A stretch of 64,000 nucleotides of DNA from Pseudomonadota bacterium (GTDB lineage Bacteria > Pseudomonadota > Gammaproteobacteria > Xanthomonadales > Xanthomonadaceae), in the NCBI GenBank assembly GCA_023390905.1, contig JAEWBY010000051.1, positions 22,469 to 86,468 on the forward strand, in the 5' to 3' direction. This document shows, one piece after another, positions 1 to 8,428 of the stretch. A program made the position numbers and the translations under genes. The notes under the pieces are model-generated. The model did no database searches, was not told where the DNA came from, and was given only the letters and a program-made list of their open reading frames with translations. Numbering within the stretch: the stretch's first letter is position 1; the number at the start of each line of letters is the position of its first letter.

Positions 1-594
1 TTCAGCACCTCGTACTACGATTCGGAAGCCGAATACGGTACGTCGTACGCGATCGATCCGGCCACCAACGACTACGTGCTGTTCCGTGCGCCGACCCGCA
101 TCAAGGGCTTCGAGGCGTCCGGCGACTGGAACCTCAGCGACGACTGGAAGATCAGCGGTCTGTATTCGCGCATCCGCGGCAAGACCGCATTCTGGACCGA
201 GGATCCGGAAGGACGCTGGGACGCCGGCGGACTCAACAAGCCGATGGGCGCACTCGACGTGAACCCGGACAAGATCGGCCTGAGCGTGCGCTGGAAGTTC
301 CTGCCCAACGCCGACGTGACGCTCGGTTCGACCACGCTGTTCTCGCGTGATCTGAGCGGCAGCGACGTGCGTCCGGATGGTCGCCAGTACACCTACGAAG
401 AACACACCAAGGGCTACACGCTGTACGACCTGAGCGGCAACTACGTCGTCGAGAAGGTCGGCCGCTTCTCCTTCGGCGTGGAGAACCTGTTCAACAAGCA
501 GTACATCCTGACGTGGTCGCAGGTGCCGGGCTTCCGCAACTACTGGGCGGGCCGTGGCCGCATGTATTCGTTCACCTACGAGTACACGTTCTGA
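1..594 (+). CDS. TonB-dependent receptor, C-terminal fragment
   Basis: The frame is open from the first base, so the gene is cut by the left window edge; 197 codons remain. What is visible is an outer-membrane beta-barrel end: alternating aromatic and polar strands, a VENLFNKQY motif that is standard near the end of TonB receptors, and a final strand closing with the terminal phenylalanine needed by the BAM machinery (YSFTYEYTF). The plug and TonB box lie outside the window. The gene ends 11 bases before a secreted serine hydrolase and leads a sugar-utilisation cluster, so the ligand is probably a glycoside or oligosaccharide, but nothing visible fixes it. Confidence 0.9.
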   Translation, partial: FSTSYYDSEAEYGTSYAIDPATNDYVLFRAPTRIKGFEASGDWNLSDDWKISGLYSRIRGKTAFWTEDPEGRWDAGGLNKPMGALDVNPDKIGLSVRWKFLPNADVTLGSTTLFSRDLSGSDVRPDGRQYTYEEHTKGYTLYDLSGNYVVEKVGRFSFGVENLFNKQYILTWSQVPGFRNYWAGRGRMYSFTYEYTF

Positions 595-605
595 GCGTTT
601 CGCGG

Positions 606-1916
606 ATGAGGTCTTCGCACCGACGCTTCTCCCACGCGCCCGATTCCCGCACGGAACGGGCGCGTGGTCCGGTGCGGGCCGGTGCGATGATGCTGCTGGC
701 GCTGTTGATCGCGGGCGCGCCGTCGCCCGCGTTCAGCGCATCGGCACGTGGCGAATCGGCGCAGGCCGCACGCCTTCAACCGCTGCATGAATTTCTCTCC
801 GCGCGCACCGCATCCGGCGGTTACACCGGTGCGGTGTCACTGATCGCGGTGGACGGAACGATCCTGGAACAACGCGCCTACGGCCACGCCGATCTGGCGC
901 GCACGCGGCCGATGCGCATCGACAGCATCTTCCGCATCTATTCGATGACCAAGCCGATCACCTCCGTCGCGGCGATGATGCTGCTGGAAGAAGGGCGGAT
1001 CGGGCTGGATGATCCGGTCGATCGCTACCTGCCGGAATTCGCTGGAATCCAATGCCTGTGCGGTGACGCGGGCGCGGCCGCGGCGACGAAGCCGCCGACG
1101 GTGCGCCACCTGCTCACGCACACCGCCGGCTTCGCGACCGATGCCGGCGAGAATGCGCAGGCGCATGCCGCGCTTCAAGCCGCCGCACCGGAGCAGGCCG
1201 CGGATCTGGACGATTACGTGCGTCGCGTCGCGCGCGCGCCGCTGGCCGAAAAGCCGGGCACCCATTTCCACTACGACGGCGTCAACACGCAGGTGCTGGC
1301 GCGCCTCATCGAAGTGGTGAGCGGACAGCCGCTGGATCAGTTTCTTCACGCGCGCATCTTCACGCCGCTGCGCATGCGCGATACCGGTTTCGAAGTGGCG
1401 GCCTCCGAGCGCGCGCGCATCGTCGATCTGACGACCACGATCGACGGGCAACGCGTGATCGCCGATACCGCCAGCGCCCGCGCGCCGGGAATGCGCGTGA
1501 CCGCCTACCTCAACGGCGCAGGCGGCCTGTATTCCACCGCCGGCGACTACTTCCGCTTCGCGCAGATGCTGGCCCATGACGGCGAGCTGGAGGGCGTGCG
1601 CCTGCTTTCGCGCAAGAGCGTGGACCTGATGATGCGCGACCAGCTCGAAGCCATGTCGCCCGGGATGAAAGGGCCGGGGCCGGGCGAAGGCTTCGGGCTC
1701 GGTGGCTACGTGGTCACCGACGTGGCGCGTCGCGGGCGGCTCGGATCGAACGGACAGTTCGGCTGGTCCGGCGCGGCGTCCACGTACTTCACGATCGATC
1801 GGCAGGAGCATCTGGTCGCGCTGCTGCTGGCGCAGCATCTGCCGACCGACGGCCCGGGCGAACTGCCGCGCCTGTCGGTGCCGTATTTCAATCTGGTCTA
1901 TCGGGCGCTGCCATGA
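606..1916 (+). CDS. Exported serine hydrolase (beta-lactamase class C / family VIII esterase fold)
   Basis: A 436-residue protein with a hydrophobic signal segment near residues 27-45 ending in a plausible ASA-type cleavage site. The SxxK nucleophile motif is SMTK (Ser113, Lys116). The second motif is a relaxed tyrosine motif, YDGVN (Tyr223), and the third is GWSGAAST in place of the KTG of true beta-lactamases, the W-x-G form seen in family VIII esterases. That makes an esterase or transpeptidase-like hydrolase more likely than a beta-lactamase. ATG606 follows the receptor stop; ATG687 is an alternative that shortens the pre-signal tail. The stop overlaps the ribokinase start (ATGA). In this cluster it could remove acyl groups from plant glycans, which is inference. 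Confidence 0.85.
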   Translation: MRSSHRRFSHAPDSRTERARGPVRAGAMMLLALLIAGAPSPAFSASARGESAQAARLQPLHEFLSARTASGGYTGAVSLIAVDGTILEQRAYGHADLARTRPMRIDSIFRIYSMTKPITSVAAMMLLEEGRIGLDDPVDRYLPEFAGIQCLCGDAGAAAATKPPTVRHLLTHTAGFATDAGENAQAHAALQAAAPEQAADLDDYVRRVARAPLAEKPGTHFHYDGVNTQVLARLIEVVSGQPLDQFLHARIFTPLRMRDTGFEVAASERARIVDLTTTIDGQRVIADTASARAPGMRVTAYLNGAGGLYSTAGDYFRFAQMLAHDGELEGVRLLSRKSVDLMMRDQLEAMSPGMKGPGPGEGFGLGGYVVTDVARRGRLGSNGQFGWSGAASTYFTIDRQEHLVALLLAQHLPTDGPGELPRLSVPYFNLVYRALP

Positions 1917-2881
1917 GCCGCACGAAGCATGTGCTCGTCGCCGGCTCGGCGAATCTGGATTTCGTGGTGCGTGCCTCGCACGTGCCGGCGCCGGGCGAGA
2001 CCGTGCTGGGCCGCGAATTCGCGACGTTCCCCGGCGGCAAGGGCGCCAATCAGGCGGTGGCCTGCGCGCGCGCGGGCGGCTGCGTGACGCGCATGCTGCT
2101 GGCGCTCGGCGATGACGATTTCGCCAGACCGATCGAAGAATCGCTGCGTGAAGCGGGAGTCGAACCCATCATCATCCGCCAGCCAGGACTGGCGACCGGC
2201 ACCGCCTTCATCTGCCTGTCCGATGATGCCGAAAACGCGATCACCGTCGCGCCGGGCGCCAATGCCGCGCTGCGCGCCACCGATCTGCCATCGCTCGCCC
2301 ATGCATCGCACGTGCTGCTGCAACTGGAAACCCCGCTGGAAGCGGTCACCGCGTACGCGCAGACCGCGCGGTTGGCCGGCGTGAAGGTCATCCTCAATGC
2401 GGCGCCGGCGCGCGCAATCCCGCGCGTCCTGCTCGAATGCGTCGACGTGTTGGTGGTCAATGAAGGCGAGCTCATCGCGATCAGCGGTGGCGATGGCACG
2501 ATCGCCCAGCGCATCACGCGGCTCGGCGTGGGCTGCGTGGTGGTGACGCTGGGCGCGCGCGGCTGCCTGGCGTGGAGCCCGGCCGGCTTCCGGCTGCAGC
2601 CCGCGTTCCGCATCGAGGTGGTCGATACCACCGCCGCCGGCGACACATTCTGCGGCGCGCTGGCCGCGCGGCTGGCGCAGGGCGATGACTTGAGCGATGG
2701 CTTACGCTACGCCAGCGCGGCCTCGGCGCTGGCGTGCACGCGCCTGGGTGCGCAGTCGAGCGTACCGCAGCGCGATGAGATCGAAGCGTTCCTGCGGCAA
2801 TGCGCGACGGACGCCGCCCCCGCACAACCGCTCGCCGCGTATTGCGGCCTGCCAGAATTCCCCCTCGAAACACTGCCATGA
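1913..2881 (+). CDS. rbsK: PfkB-family ribokinase
   Basis: A cytoplasmic sugar kinase of 322 residues, normal for ribokinase. The substrate-binding GGKGANQAVA segment is at residues 41-50, and the C-terminal PfkB signature DTTAAGDTFCGAL carries the catalytic base Asp244 with the AAGD anion hole. The start overlaps the preceding stop and the 3' end overlaps the next start, so it is translationally coupled on both sides. Ribokinases phosphorylate D-ribose at O5; family members also accept deoxyribose, fructose or other sugars, and the GH127 neighbour makes a pentose substrate plausible. Specificity cannot be settled from sequence. The C-terminal 25 residues beyond the PfkB core are unassigned. 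Confidence 0.85.
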   Translation: MSRTKHVLVAGSANLDFVVRASHVPAPGETVLGREFATFPGGKGANQAVACARAGGCVTRMLLALGDDDFARPIEESLREAGVEPIIIRQPGLATGTAFICLSDDAENAITVAPGANAALRATDLPSLAHASHVLLQLETPLEAVTAYAQTARLAGVKVILNAAPARAIPRVLLECVDVLVVNEGELIAISGGDGTIAQRITRLGVGCVVVTLGARGCLAWSPAGFRLQPAFRIEVVDTTAAGDTFCGALAARLAQGDDLSDGLRYASAASALACTRLGAQSSVPQRDEIEAFLRQCATDAAPAQPLAAYCGLPEFPLETLP

Positions 2882-5061
2882 CCACCGCACCGGAAAGCCC
2901 CACGCCTCCCTTCGATGAAGACATGCCGCGGCACGTGCCGCGCACCGAATACAAGTTCTCGCATGTCACCACGCAGCGCTACCTGCCCACGCCGGGCAAG
3001 GCGCCGGGCTGGCCGTTCGCGGAAATCGGTCACTGGAAGATCGACGTCAATGCGACCTCGGCCGACTGGATCGCCGAGCTGCGCGACTGGCGCCGCGAGC
3101 ATCTGACCCGCATCGGTTACGACGACGCGAACTATCGCCGGCCCGAACTGCAATGGGCGCAGCGCAATTTCGTGCATGCGCAGATGATGGTCGAGGATCG
3201 CTATTTCTACGATCCGGTGGAAGGCCGCTACACCGTCGATCGCTATCTCGATGATCTGGAAGCGCGCTTCGGCGGGCTGGACAGCGTACTGATCTGGTAC
3301 GTCTATCCGAACATCGGCATCGATGATCGCAACCAGTTCGACATGGCCGCGGATCTGCCGGGCGGCATCGCGGGGCTGAAGAGCGCGGTGGATGATTTCC
3401 ATCGTCGCGGCGTGCGCGTGTTCCTGCCGACGATGCCGTGGGACAACGGCACGCGCGCGCAGGGCGAGCCGGACTGGAAGGCGATCGCGCGACTGGTCAA
3501 GGAGACGGGCGCCGACGGCATCAACGGTGACACCTACAACGGCGTGCCGCGCGCGTTCTTCGACGCCTGCGAGGCACTGGGCCGGCCGGTGGTGGTGCAG
3601 CCGGAATCGACGATCAGCGCCGAGGAGCACCTGATCTGGAACGTGCAGAGCTGGGGCAAGAAGGCACCGAACGAAGTGATCCCGCCGGTGGCCAAGTTCA
3701 AGTGGCTCGAACCGCGCCACATGATCAACTACGAGAACCGCTGGGGCCGCGATCGCAACCACGATCTGCAATACATCTTCTTCAACGGCATCGGCTACAA
3801 CGCGTGGGAGAATATCTGGGGCATCTGGAACCAGTTCACGCCGCGTGATGCCGAATCGCTGCGCCGCATCGCCACCATCGAGCGCCAGTTCGCTCCGCTG
3901 ATGGTCGCGCGCGAGTGGACGCCGTATTACCCGACGCTGCAGCGCGGCGTGTTCGCCAGCCGCTTCCCCGGCGAGGGCCGCGCCCTGTGGACAATCGTCA
4001 ACCGCAACGAATACGAGGTGCAGGGCGAACAGATCGCCGTGCCGCACCAGCAGGGACGCCGCTACTACGACGTCTGGAACGGTGCGCAGGTGCATCCATT
4101 GATCCGGGGCGACCAGGCGATCATCGAGATGGAGCTGGAAGGGCGCGGATTCGGCGCGTTGCTGGCGGTGGATGGCGAAAGCCACAGCGTCCTGGACGAA
4201 TTCCTCGCGCGCATGGCCGAACTGGCGCGCGTGCCGCTGCGCACGCTTTCCAATCGCTGGCACGCGATTGCGCAGCAGATCACGCCGATCGCGCCGACCC
4301 CCGTGCAGGCGCAGGCGCCGGCCGGCATGGTGACGATCCCGCCGGGCGAGTTCGTGTTCGTCGTCGGCGGCATCGAAGTCGAGGGCCAGACCTGGGAAGG
4401 CCTGGACGTGCAGTATCCGTGGGAACACAGTGCGCGCCGGCATCATCGTCGCCGCATGCAGATGAAGGCTTTCCACATCGATCGCCATCCGGTGACCAAT
4501 GCGCAGTTCAAGCGTTTCATCGACCAGAGCGGCTACGCGCCCCGGGATGCGCACAACTTCCTGCGCCACTGGATCGACGGCGCTCCGGCGCCGGGCTGGG
4601 ACAACAAACCGGTGACGTGGGTGGCGCTGGAAGACGCGCGCGCGTACGCCGCGTGGGCCGGAAAGCGGCTGCCGCGCGAATGGGAATGGCAGTACGCCGC
4701 GCAGGGCACCGATGGCCGCGCGTATCCGTGGGGTGACGCATGGCGCGACGATGCGGTGCCGGCGATCAATCGCGAGCGCCGTCTGCGTGCACCGGATGAC
4801 GTCGATGCGCATCCGCAGGGGGCCAGTCCGTTCGGTGTGATGGATCTGGTCGGCAACGTCTGGCAATGGACGGACGAATACAGCGACGAGCACACGCGCG
4901 CGGCGATCCTGCGCGGCGGCAGTGCGTACCAGCCGCAGACCTCGCACTGGTATTTCCCGCAGGCCTACCGGTTGGATCAGCACGGCAAGTACCTGTTGAT
5001 GGCGCCGAGCAAGGATCGTTCGGGAATGGTGGGTTTCCGCTGCGTGGTGGACGCGGAGTAG
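2878..5061 (+). CDS. Glycosidase-like domain fused to SUMF1/FGE-like domain
   Basis: A 727-residue protein with no signal peptide. Residues about 40-470 resemble a TIM-barrel glycosidase with a beta-sandwich tail (motifs VLIWYVYPN, RVFLPTMPWDN, GADGINGDTYNG). Residues about 480-725 are a formylglycine-generating-enzyme/SUMF1-type domain: GMVTIPPGEF start, ERW-like region LPREWEWQYAA, NVWQWTDEYS, RGGSAY, and GFRCVVDAE end. The two copper-binding cysteines that follow RGGS in true FGE are absent, and no sulfatase gene is nearby, so sulfatase activation is unlikely; the C-lectin-like fold may bind carbohydrate or carry another activity. It starts inside the ribokinase stop and ends 3 bases before GH127, so it belongs to the same operon. 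Confidence 0.75.
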   Translation: MTTAPESPTPPFDEDMPRHVPRTEYKFSHVTTQRYLPTPGKAPGWPFAEIGHWKIDVNATSADWIAELRDWRREHLTRIGYDDANYRRPELQWAQRNFVHAQMMVEDRYFYDPVEGRYTVDRYLDDLEARFGGLDSVLIWYVYPNIGIDDRNQFDMAADLPGGIAGLKSAVDDFHRRGVRVFLPTMPWDNGTRAQGEPDWKAIARLVKETGADGINGDTYNGVPRAFFDACEALGRPVVVQPESTISAEEHLIWNVQSWGKKAPNEVIPPVAKFKWLEPRHMINYENRWGRDRNHDLQYIFFNGIGYNAWENIWGIWNQFTPRDAESLRRIATIERQFAPLMVAREWTPYYPTLQRGVFASRFPGEGRALWTIVNRNEYEVQGEQIAVPHQQGRRYYDVWNGAQVHPLIRGDQAIIEMELEGRGFGALLAVDGESHSVLDEFLARMAELARVPLRTLSNRWHAIAQQITPIAPTPVQAQAPAGMVTIPPGEFVFVVGGIEVEGQTWEGLDVQYPWEHSARRHHRRRMQMKAFHIDRHPVTNAQFKRFIDQSGYAPRDAHNFLRHWIDGAPAPGWDNKPVTWVALEDARAYAAWAGKRLPREWEWQYAAQGTDGRAYPWGDAWRDDAVPAINRERRLRAPDDVDAHPQGASPFGVMDLVGNVWQWTDEYSDEHTRAAILRGGSAYQPQTSHWYFPQAYRLDQHGKYLLMAPSKDRSGMVGFRCVVDAE

Positions 5062-5064
5062 CCC

Positions 5065-6963
5065 ATGACGGATTCCGTTCCCGCTTCGCGCGCGGGGCTG
5101 CGCGCCGTTCCCGCATCGTCGGTGCGGTTGGCCGGCGTACTCGGTGAAGCGATCGAAGCGAATCGTCGCGGCCGCCTGAGCCATTTCATCATCGATGAAG
5201 ACAGTCCGGCGATCGCGATCTTCGGCGCCGAACATGCGCGCCAGAACACCGAGGGCGACTGGTACGGCGAGCACGCAGGCAAATGGCTGGTGGCGACGGC
5301 CAAGGCGGTGGCGCGCAGCGATGATGCGAGCCTGCGCGCGTCGCTGCGCCGCGTCGCCGATTTCCTCGTGTCGCGGCAGGATGCGGACGGCTACCTCGGC
5401 AACTACGCGCCGGCGCGCCGCTTCATGCATCCGCAACCGCCCAGGCCGGTCACCTGGGACGGCGCGCCGGCTCTGCGCACCTGGGATATCTGGACGCACA
5501 GCTATCTGATCCTGGGCCTGATCGAAACCTGGCGCGCACTGGATGACGAGCGCTATCTTGCCGCCGCGCAGGGCATCGGCGATCTGTGCTGGCGGACGTT
5601 CGGCGAGGCCGGCCTCGACATCACCACGCTCGGCAATCATTTCGGCATGTCGGCCACGGTGCTGATGGATCCGGCGGTCGAACTGTATTTCGCCACCGGC
5701 GATCAACGCTATCTGATGCTGGCCGAGCGCATCGCCGAACAGGCCGACGCCGAGCCGCGGCTGGCCTTGATCACGCGCGCGCGAGAAGGCGCCGATGCAT
5801 CGGAAATCGCCACCGGCAAGGCATATCAGCTGGCGTGGAATCTGGTCGGCCTGTGCAAGCTGCATCGGGCCACCGGCAAGGCGGCGTATGGCGAGGCCGT
5901 GGATCGCCTGTGGCGCAACATCCGCGATCATCATCTGACGCTGGGCGGCGGCCCGTGGGGTGGCGTGGCGCATCGATCACGCGAAGTCTTCAATCCGGCG
6001 ATGGTGTTCGATCCGCAGGCCTACGTGGAGACGTGTTCGATCCTGGCGTGGCTGCAACTCAATCGCGAACTGCTGTTGCTGACCGGCCAGGCCCGCTACG
6101 CCGAGGAGATCGAGCGCACGGCCTACAACGATCTGCTCGGCGCCGCCGCGCCCAACGGCGAGGACTGGTGCTACTACTCGTTTCCGAACGGCCCGCGCGT
6201 GCACACCACGTACTGGCGCTGCTGCAAATCCAGCGGTGCGATGGCGTGGGAGGAACTGGCGCCGCTGGCCTACGGCGTGACCGATGCCGGCGAACTCCAG
6301 GTCAACCTCTACACGCCAGGCCAGGCGCGCGTGCGGCTGCCGGCGGGTGAGGTGGTGATCCAGCAATGCGGCGACTATCCGTTCGAAGGCGCCATCGCTT
6401 TTTCATTGAAGCTGGATGCCGCCGCGGCCTTCACCGTGCGATTGCGGCATCCGGAATGGGCGCACTACCTGCAACTGCGCATCAACGGTGAAGCGGTGCA
6501 GGCCGAGCTCGTCGATGGCTGGATCCACCTGCATCGCACCTGGCGTGAGGGCGACACGATCACGATCGATCTGCCGATGAAGCCGGAACTGCATCGCCGC
6601 ACGTACCGCAATGTGCAGGAATCGCGTGCGCCGGATGGATCGCCGGTGCATCAGCAGGTATTGCGTTACGACTACGTCGGCCTGACGCGCGGGCCGCTGG
6701 TGTACGCGACCACCCTGATCGATGGTTACAAGCATCAGGACACCGTGCGCCTGCCCGCGGCGCCGCTGGACGAATGGTCGCGCGGGATCGCGAACGAAGA
6801 CGGTGAACCCGGCTGCGACATCGAACTGGTATTCGAGGATCGCGCGCCGCTGCGGTATTCGCCCTACTATCGCGCCGGTGGCCGTGCCGATGGCGCATGG
6901 CGGATCGGTTGGCTGGCGCTGGCGCCGGAATGGACGCGTCCGGATGTGACGCAATCGGAATAA
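5065..6963 (+). CDS. GH127 (DUF1680) beta-L-arabinofuranosidase-type hydrolase
   Basis: A 632-residue protein without signal peptide, with an (alpha/alpha)6 barrel followed by beta-sandwich regions, typical of GH127. The zinc and catalytic set of HypBA1 (Glu-x-Cys and a Cys-Cys pair) is recognisable as VETCS (Glu322, Cys324) and YWRCCKSSG (Cys386, Cys387); the second of the paired cysteines is the expected nucleophile. The family releases L-arabinofuranose from arabinofuranosides, though related members act on other furanosides. It begins three bases after the GH/SUMF1 fusion and is the last full gene of the cluster that starts with the TonB receptor. Cytoplasmic location implies that small glycosides are imported first. 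Confidence 0.85.
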   Translation: MTDSVPASRAGLRAVPASSVRLAGVLGEAIEANRRGRLSHFIIDEDSPAIAIFGAEHARQNTEGDWYGEHAGKWLVATAKAVARSDDASLRASLRRVADFLVSRQDADGYLGNYAPARRFMHPQPPRPVTWDGAPALRTWDIWTHSYLILGLIETWRALDDERYLAAAQGIGDLCWRTFGEAGLDITTLGNHFGMSATVLMDPAVELYFATGDQRYLMLAERIAEQADAEPRLALITRAREGADASEIATGKAYQLAWNLVGLCKLHRATGKAAYGEAVDRLWRNIRDHHLTLGGGPWGGVAHRSREVFNPAMVFDPQAYVETCSILAWLQLNRELLLLTGQARYAEEIERTAYNDLLGAAAPNGEDWCYYSFPNGPRVHTTYWRCCKSSGAMAWEELAPLAYGVTDAGELQVNLYTPGQARVRLPAGEVVIQQCGDYPFEGAIAFSLKLDAAAAFTVRLRHPEWAHYLQLRINGEAVQAELVDGWIHLHRTWREGDTITIDLPMKPELHRRTYRNVQESRAPDGSPVHQQVLRYDYVGLTRGPLVYATTLIDGYKHQDTVRLPAAPLDEWSRGIANEDGEPGCDIELVFEDRAPLRYSPYYRAGGRADGAWRIGWLALAPEWTRPDVTQSE

Positions 6964-6971
6964 GGACATCG

Positions 6972-7112
6972 ATGCGCATCGTGATCTTCCCGCTCAAGCA
7001 AGAATTTGTCGGCGCTGAACATATGCGGCCGCACTGTTTCCATCCGCGTGCGCGGGCGAGACTTTCCTCAGTGGCGGCTGCAGTGCCTGACGGACAACGT
7101 ACCCATGGATAA
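6972..7112 (+). other. Short ORF after GH127, possible gene remnant
   Basis: Forty-six codons starting eight bases after the GH127 stop, behind a reasonable ribosome site (AAGGA, six bases before ATG). The first dozen residues (MRIVIFPLKQEF) look like the beginning of a folded protein. The rest is arginine/alanine-rich and overlaps the start of the CoA transferase. It may be the truncated head of a lost sixth cluster gene or chance coding. No function is assigned. Confidence 0.25.
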
Positions 7113-8286
7113 GTCTCCTTTCGATCTCGTGCAACGCCAGGGACCGGCCGGCCCGCTGGAAGGCGTCAAGGTGCTGGATCTGAGCGCGTATATCGCCGGC
7201 CCGTACGGGTGCACGCTGCTGGCCGATCAGGGTGCGCGCGTGATCAAGATCGAACCGCCGGATGGCGACAACCTGCGCAAGTATCCCTCGACGCTGCAGG
7301 CCGAAAGCCGCGCCTTCATGGGCGTGAACCGCAGCAAGATCGGCATCACGCTGGATCTCAAATCGGCCGAGGGCATCGCCGCGCTGCTGCGCATGGTGCG
7401 CGAGGCTGATGTACTCGTGCACAACTTCCGTCCTTCCGTGCCGAAGCGGCTGGGCATCGATTTCGATCGCCTGAGCCTGATCAATCCGCGCCTGATCTAT
7501 TGCGCCGTCACCGGCTATGGCGAGCGGGGCCCGATGAAGGACAAGGCGGGCTACGACCAGGTCCTGCAGACGATGACCGGCATGTGCACCTTGCAGGGCA
7601 AGCGTGGCGGTGCGCCGGAGATCATCTATGGCTCGGTGGTGGACTATTACGCCGCGGCCTTGCTGGCGGCCGGCGTATCGTCCGCGCTGTTCGAACGCGA
7701 GCGCAGCGGGCGCGGGCAGTTCGTCGGCGTGTCGTTGCTGCGCAGCGCATTGACGATGCAGTCGGCGCGGATGATCTGGGCTGAAGGCGAATCCCTCGAC
7801 ATCGGTCGCGACATGCGTTCCGGTGGCGTCACCGGCATCCATCCGGCCAAGGATGGCTACATCTATATCTCCGCCAACACGCCGCGCTTCTGGCAGGCGC
7901 TGTGCGACCGGACCGGCCTGCATGCGCTGGCCGATGATGCGCGCTACGACACCGTGCGCAAGCGTGCCGAACACGCCGGCGAGATCATTCCGTTGCTGCA
8001 CCAGGCATTGTCCGCGCGCAGCGCCATGGAATGGGAAACCGTGTTCGGCGATGAAGTGCCCTGCGCGGCCGCGAGGCGGATCGAGGACATGTTCAATCAT
8101 CCGCAGGTGGTGGCCGAGGACATCGTGGCCAACATCGATCACCCGGTGGTGGGGCGCTATCGCGGAGTGACCCGGCCCATCGCCTTCGGACGCACCCCGG
8201 GGCCGGCGCCATTTGCCGCGCCGGTATTCGATCAACACACCGACGCAGTGCTTTCGACGGTGCGGCCAGTCGACGCGCTCGGCTGA
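7105..8286 (+). CDS. Class III CoA-transferase (CaiB/BaiF family)
   Basis: A 393-residue cytoplasmic enzyme that moves CoA between carboxylic acids through an aspartyl-CoA anhydride. The family hallmarks are present in order: LEGVKVLDLSAYIAGPYG at the N-terminus, VIKIEPPDGD, NRSKIGITLDLKS, the SVVDYYAAAL segment with the expected catalytic aspartate at 180, and RSGRGQFVGVSLL. Length is normal for the family. ATG7105 is chosen because homologous sequence begins about 15 residues later. Its acid substrate is not visible; formyl, carnitine, succinyl and racemase branches share these motifs. It stands between the sugar cluster and dusA, with a 142-base gap downstream. Confidence 0.85.
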   Translation: MDKSPFDLVQRQGPAGPLEGVKVLDLSAYIAGPYGCTLLADQGARVIKIEPPDGDNLRKYPSTLQAESRAFMGVNRSKIGITLDLKSAEGIAALLRMVREADVLVHNFRPSVPKRLGIDFDRLSLINPRLIYCAVTGYGERGPMKDKAGYDQVLQTMTGMCTLQGKRGGAPEIIYGSVVDYYAAALLAAGVSSALFERERSGRGQFVGVSLLRSALTMQSARMIWAEGESLDIGRDMRSGGVTGIHPAKDGYIYISANTPRFWQALCDRTGLHALADDARYDTVRKRAEHAGEIIPLLHQALSARSAMEWETVFGDEVPCAAARRIEDMFNHPQVVAEDIVANIDHPVVGRYRGVTRPIAFGRTPGPAPFAAPVFDQHTDAVLSTVRPVDALG

Positions 8287-8428
8287 CGGTTGCGGCGTTC
8301 CTCCCCGGCCCTGCCGGGCAGGGCTTCGATGCGCGTTGTTCACGGTCCGATCCGGGGCCGCTCGACCGACTGACCGCCCGGACAGTGCGTTTGGCGTAGC
8401 ATGGGCGCTCGTTTTCGCTGCCCCACCG

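Noticed and set aside
606..1916. Beta-lactamase resistance gene
   Set aside because: SxxK is present but the third motif is WSG rather than KTG and the gene sits in a sugar operon, so an esterase-type hydrolase is more likely.
4300..5061. Functional sulfatase-activating FGE
   Set aside because: No cysteine pair after RGGS and no sulfatase in the window.
2707..5973. A 1088-codon open frame on the minus strand under the sugar operon
   Set aside because: It is antisense to three well-recognised proteins (ribokinase end, GH/SUMF1, GH127), is rich in Arg/Ala/His without any domain, and is typical shadow coding in GC-rich DNA.
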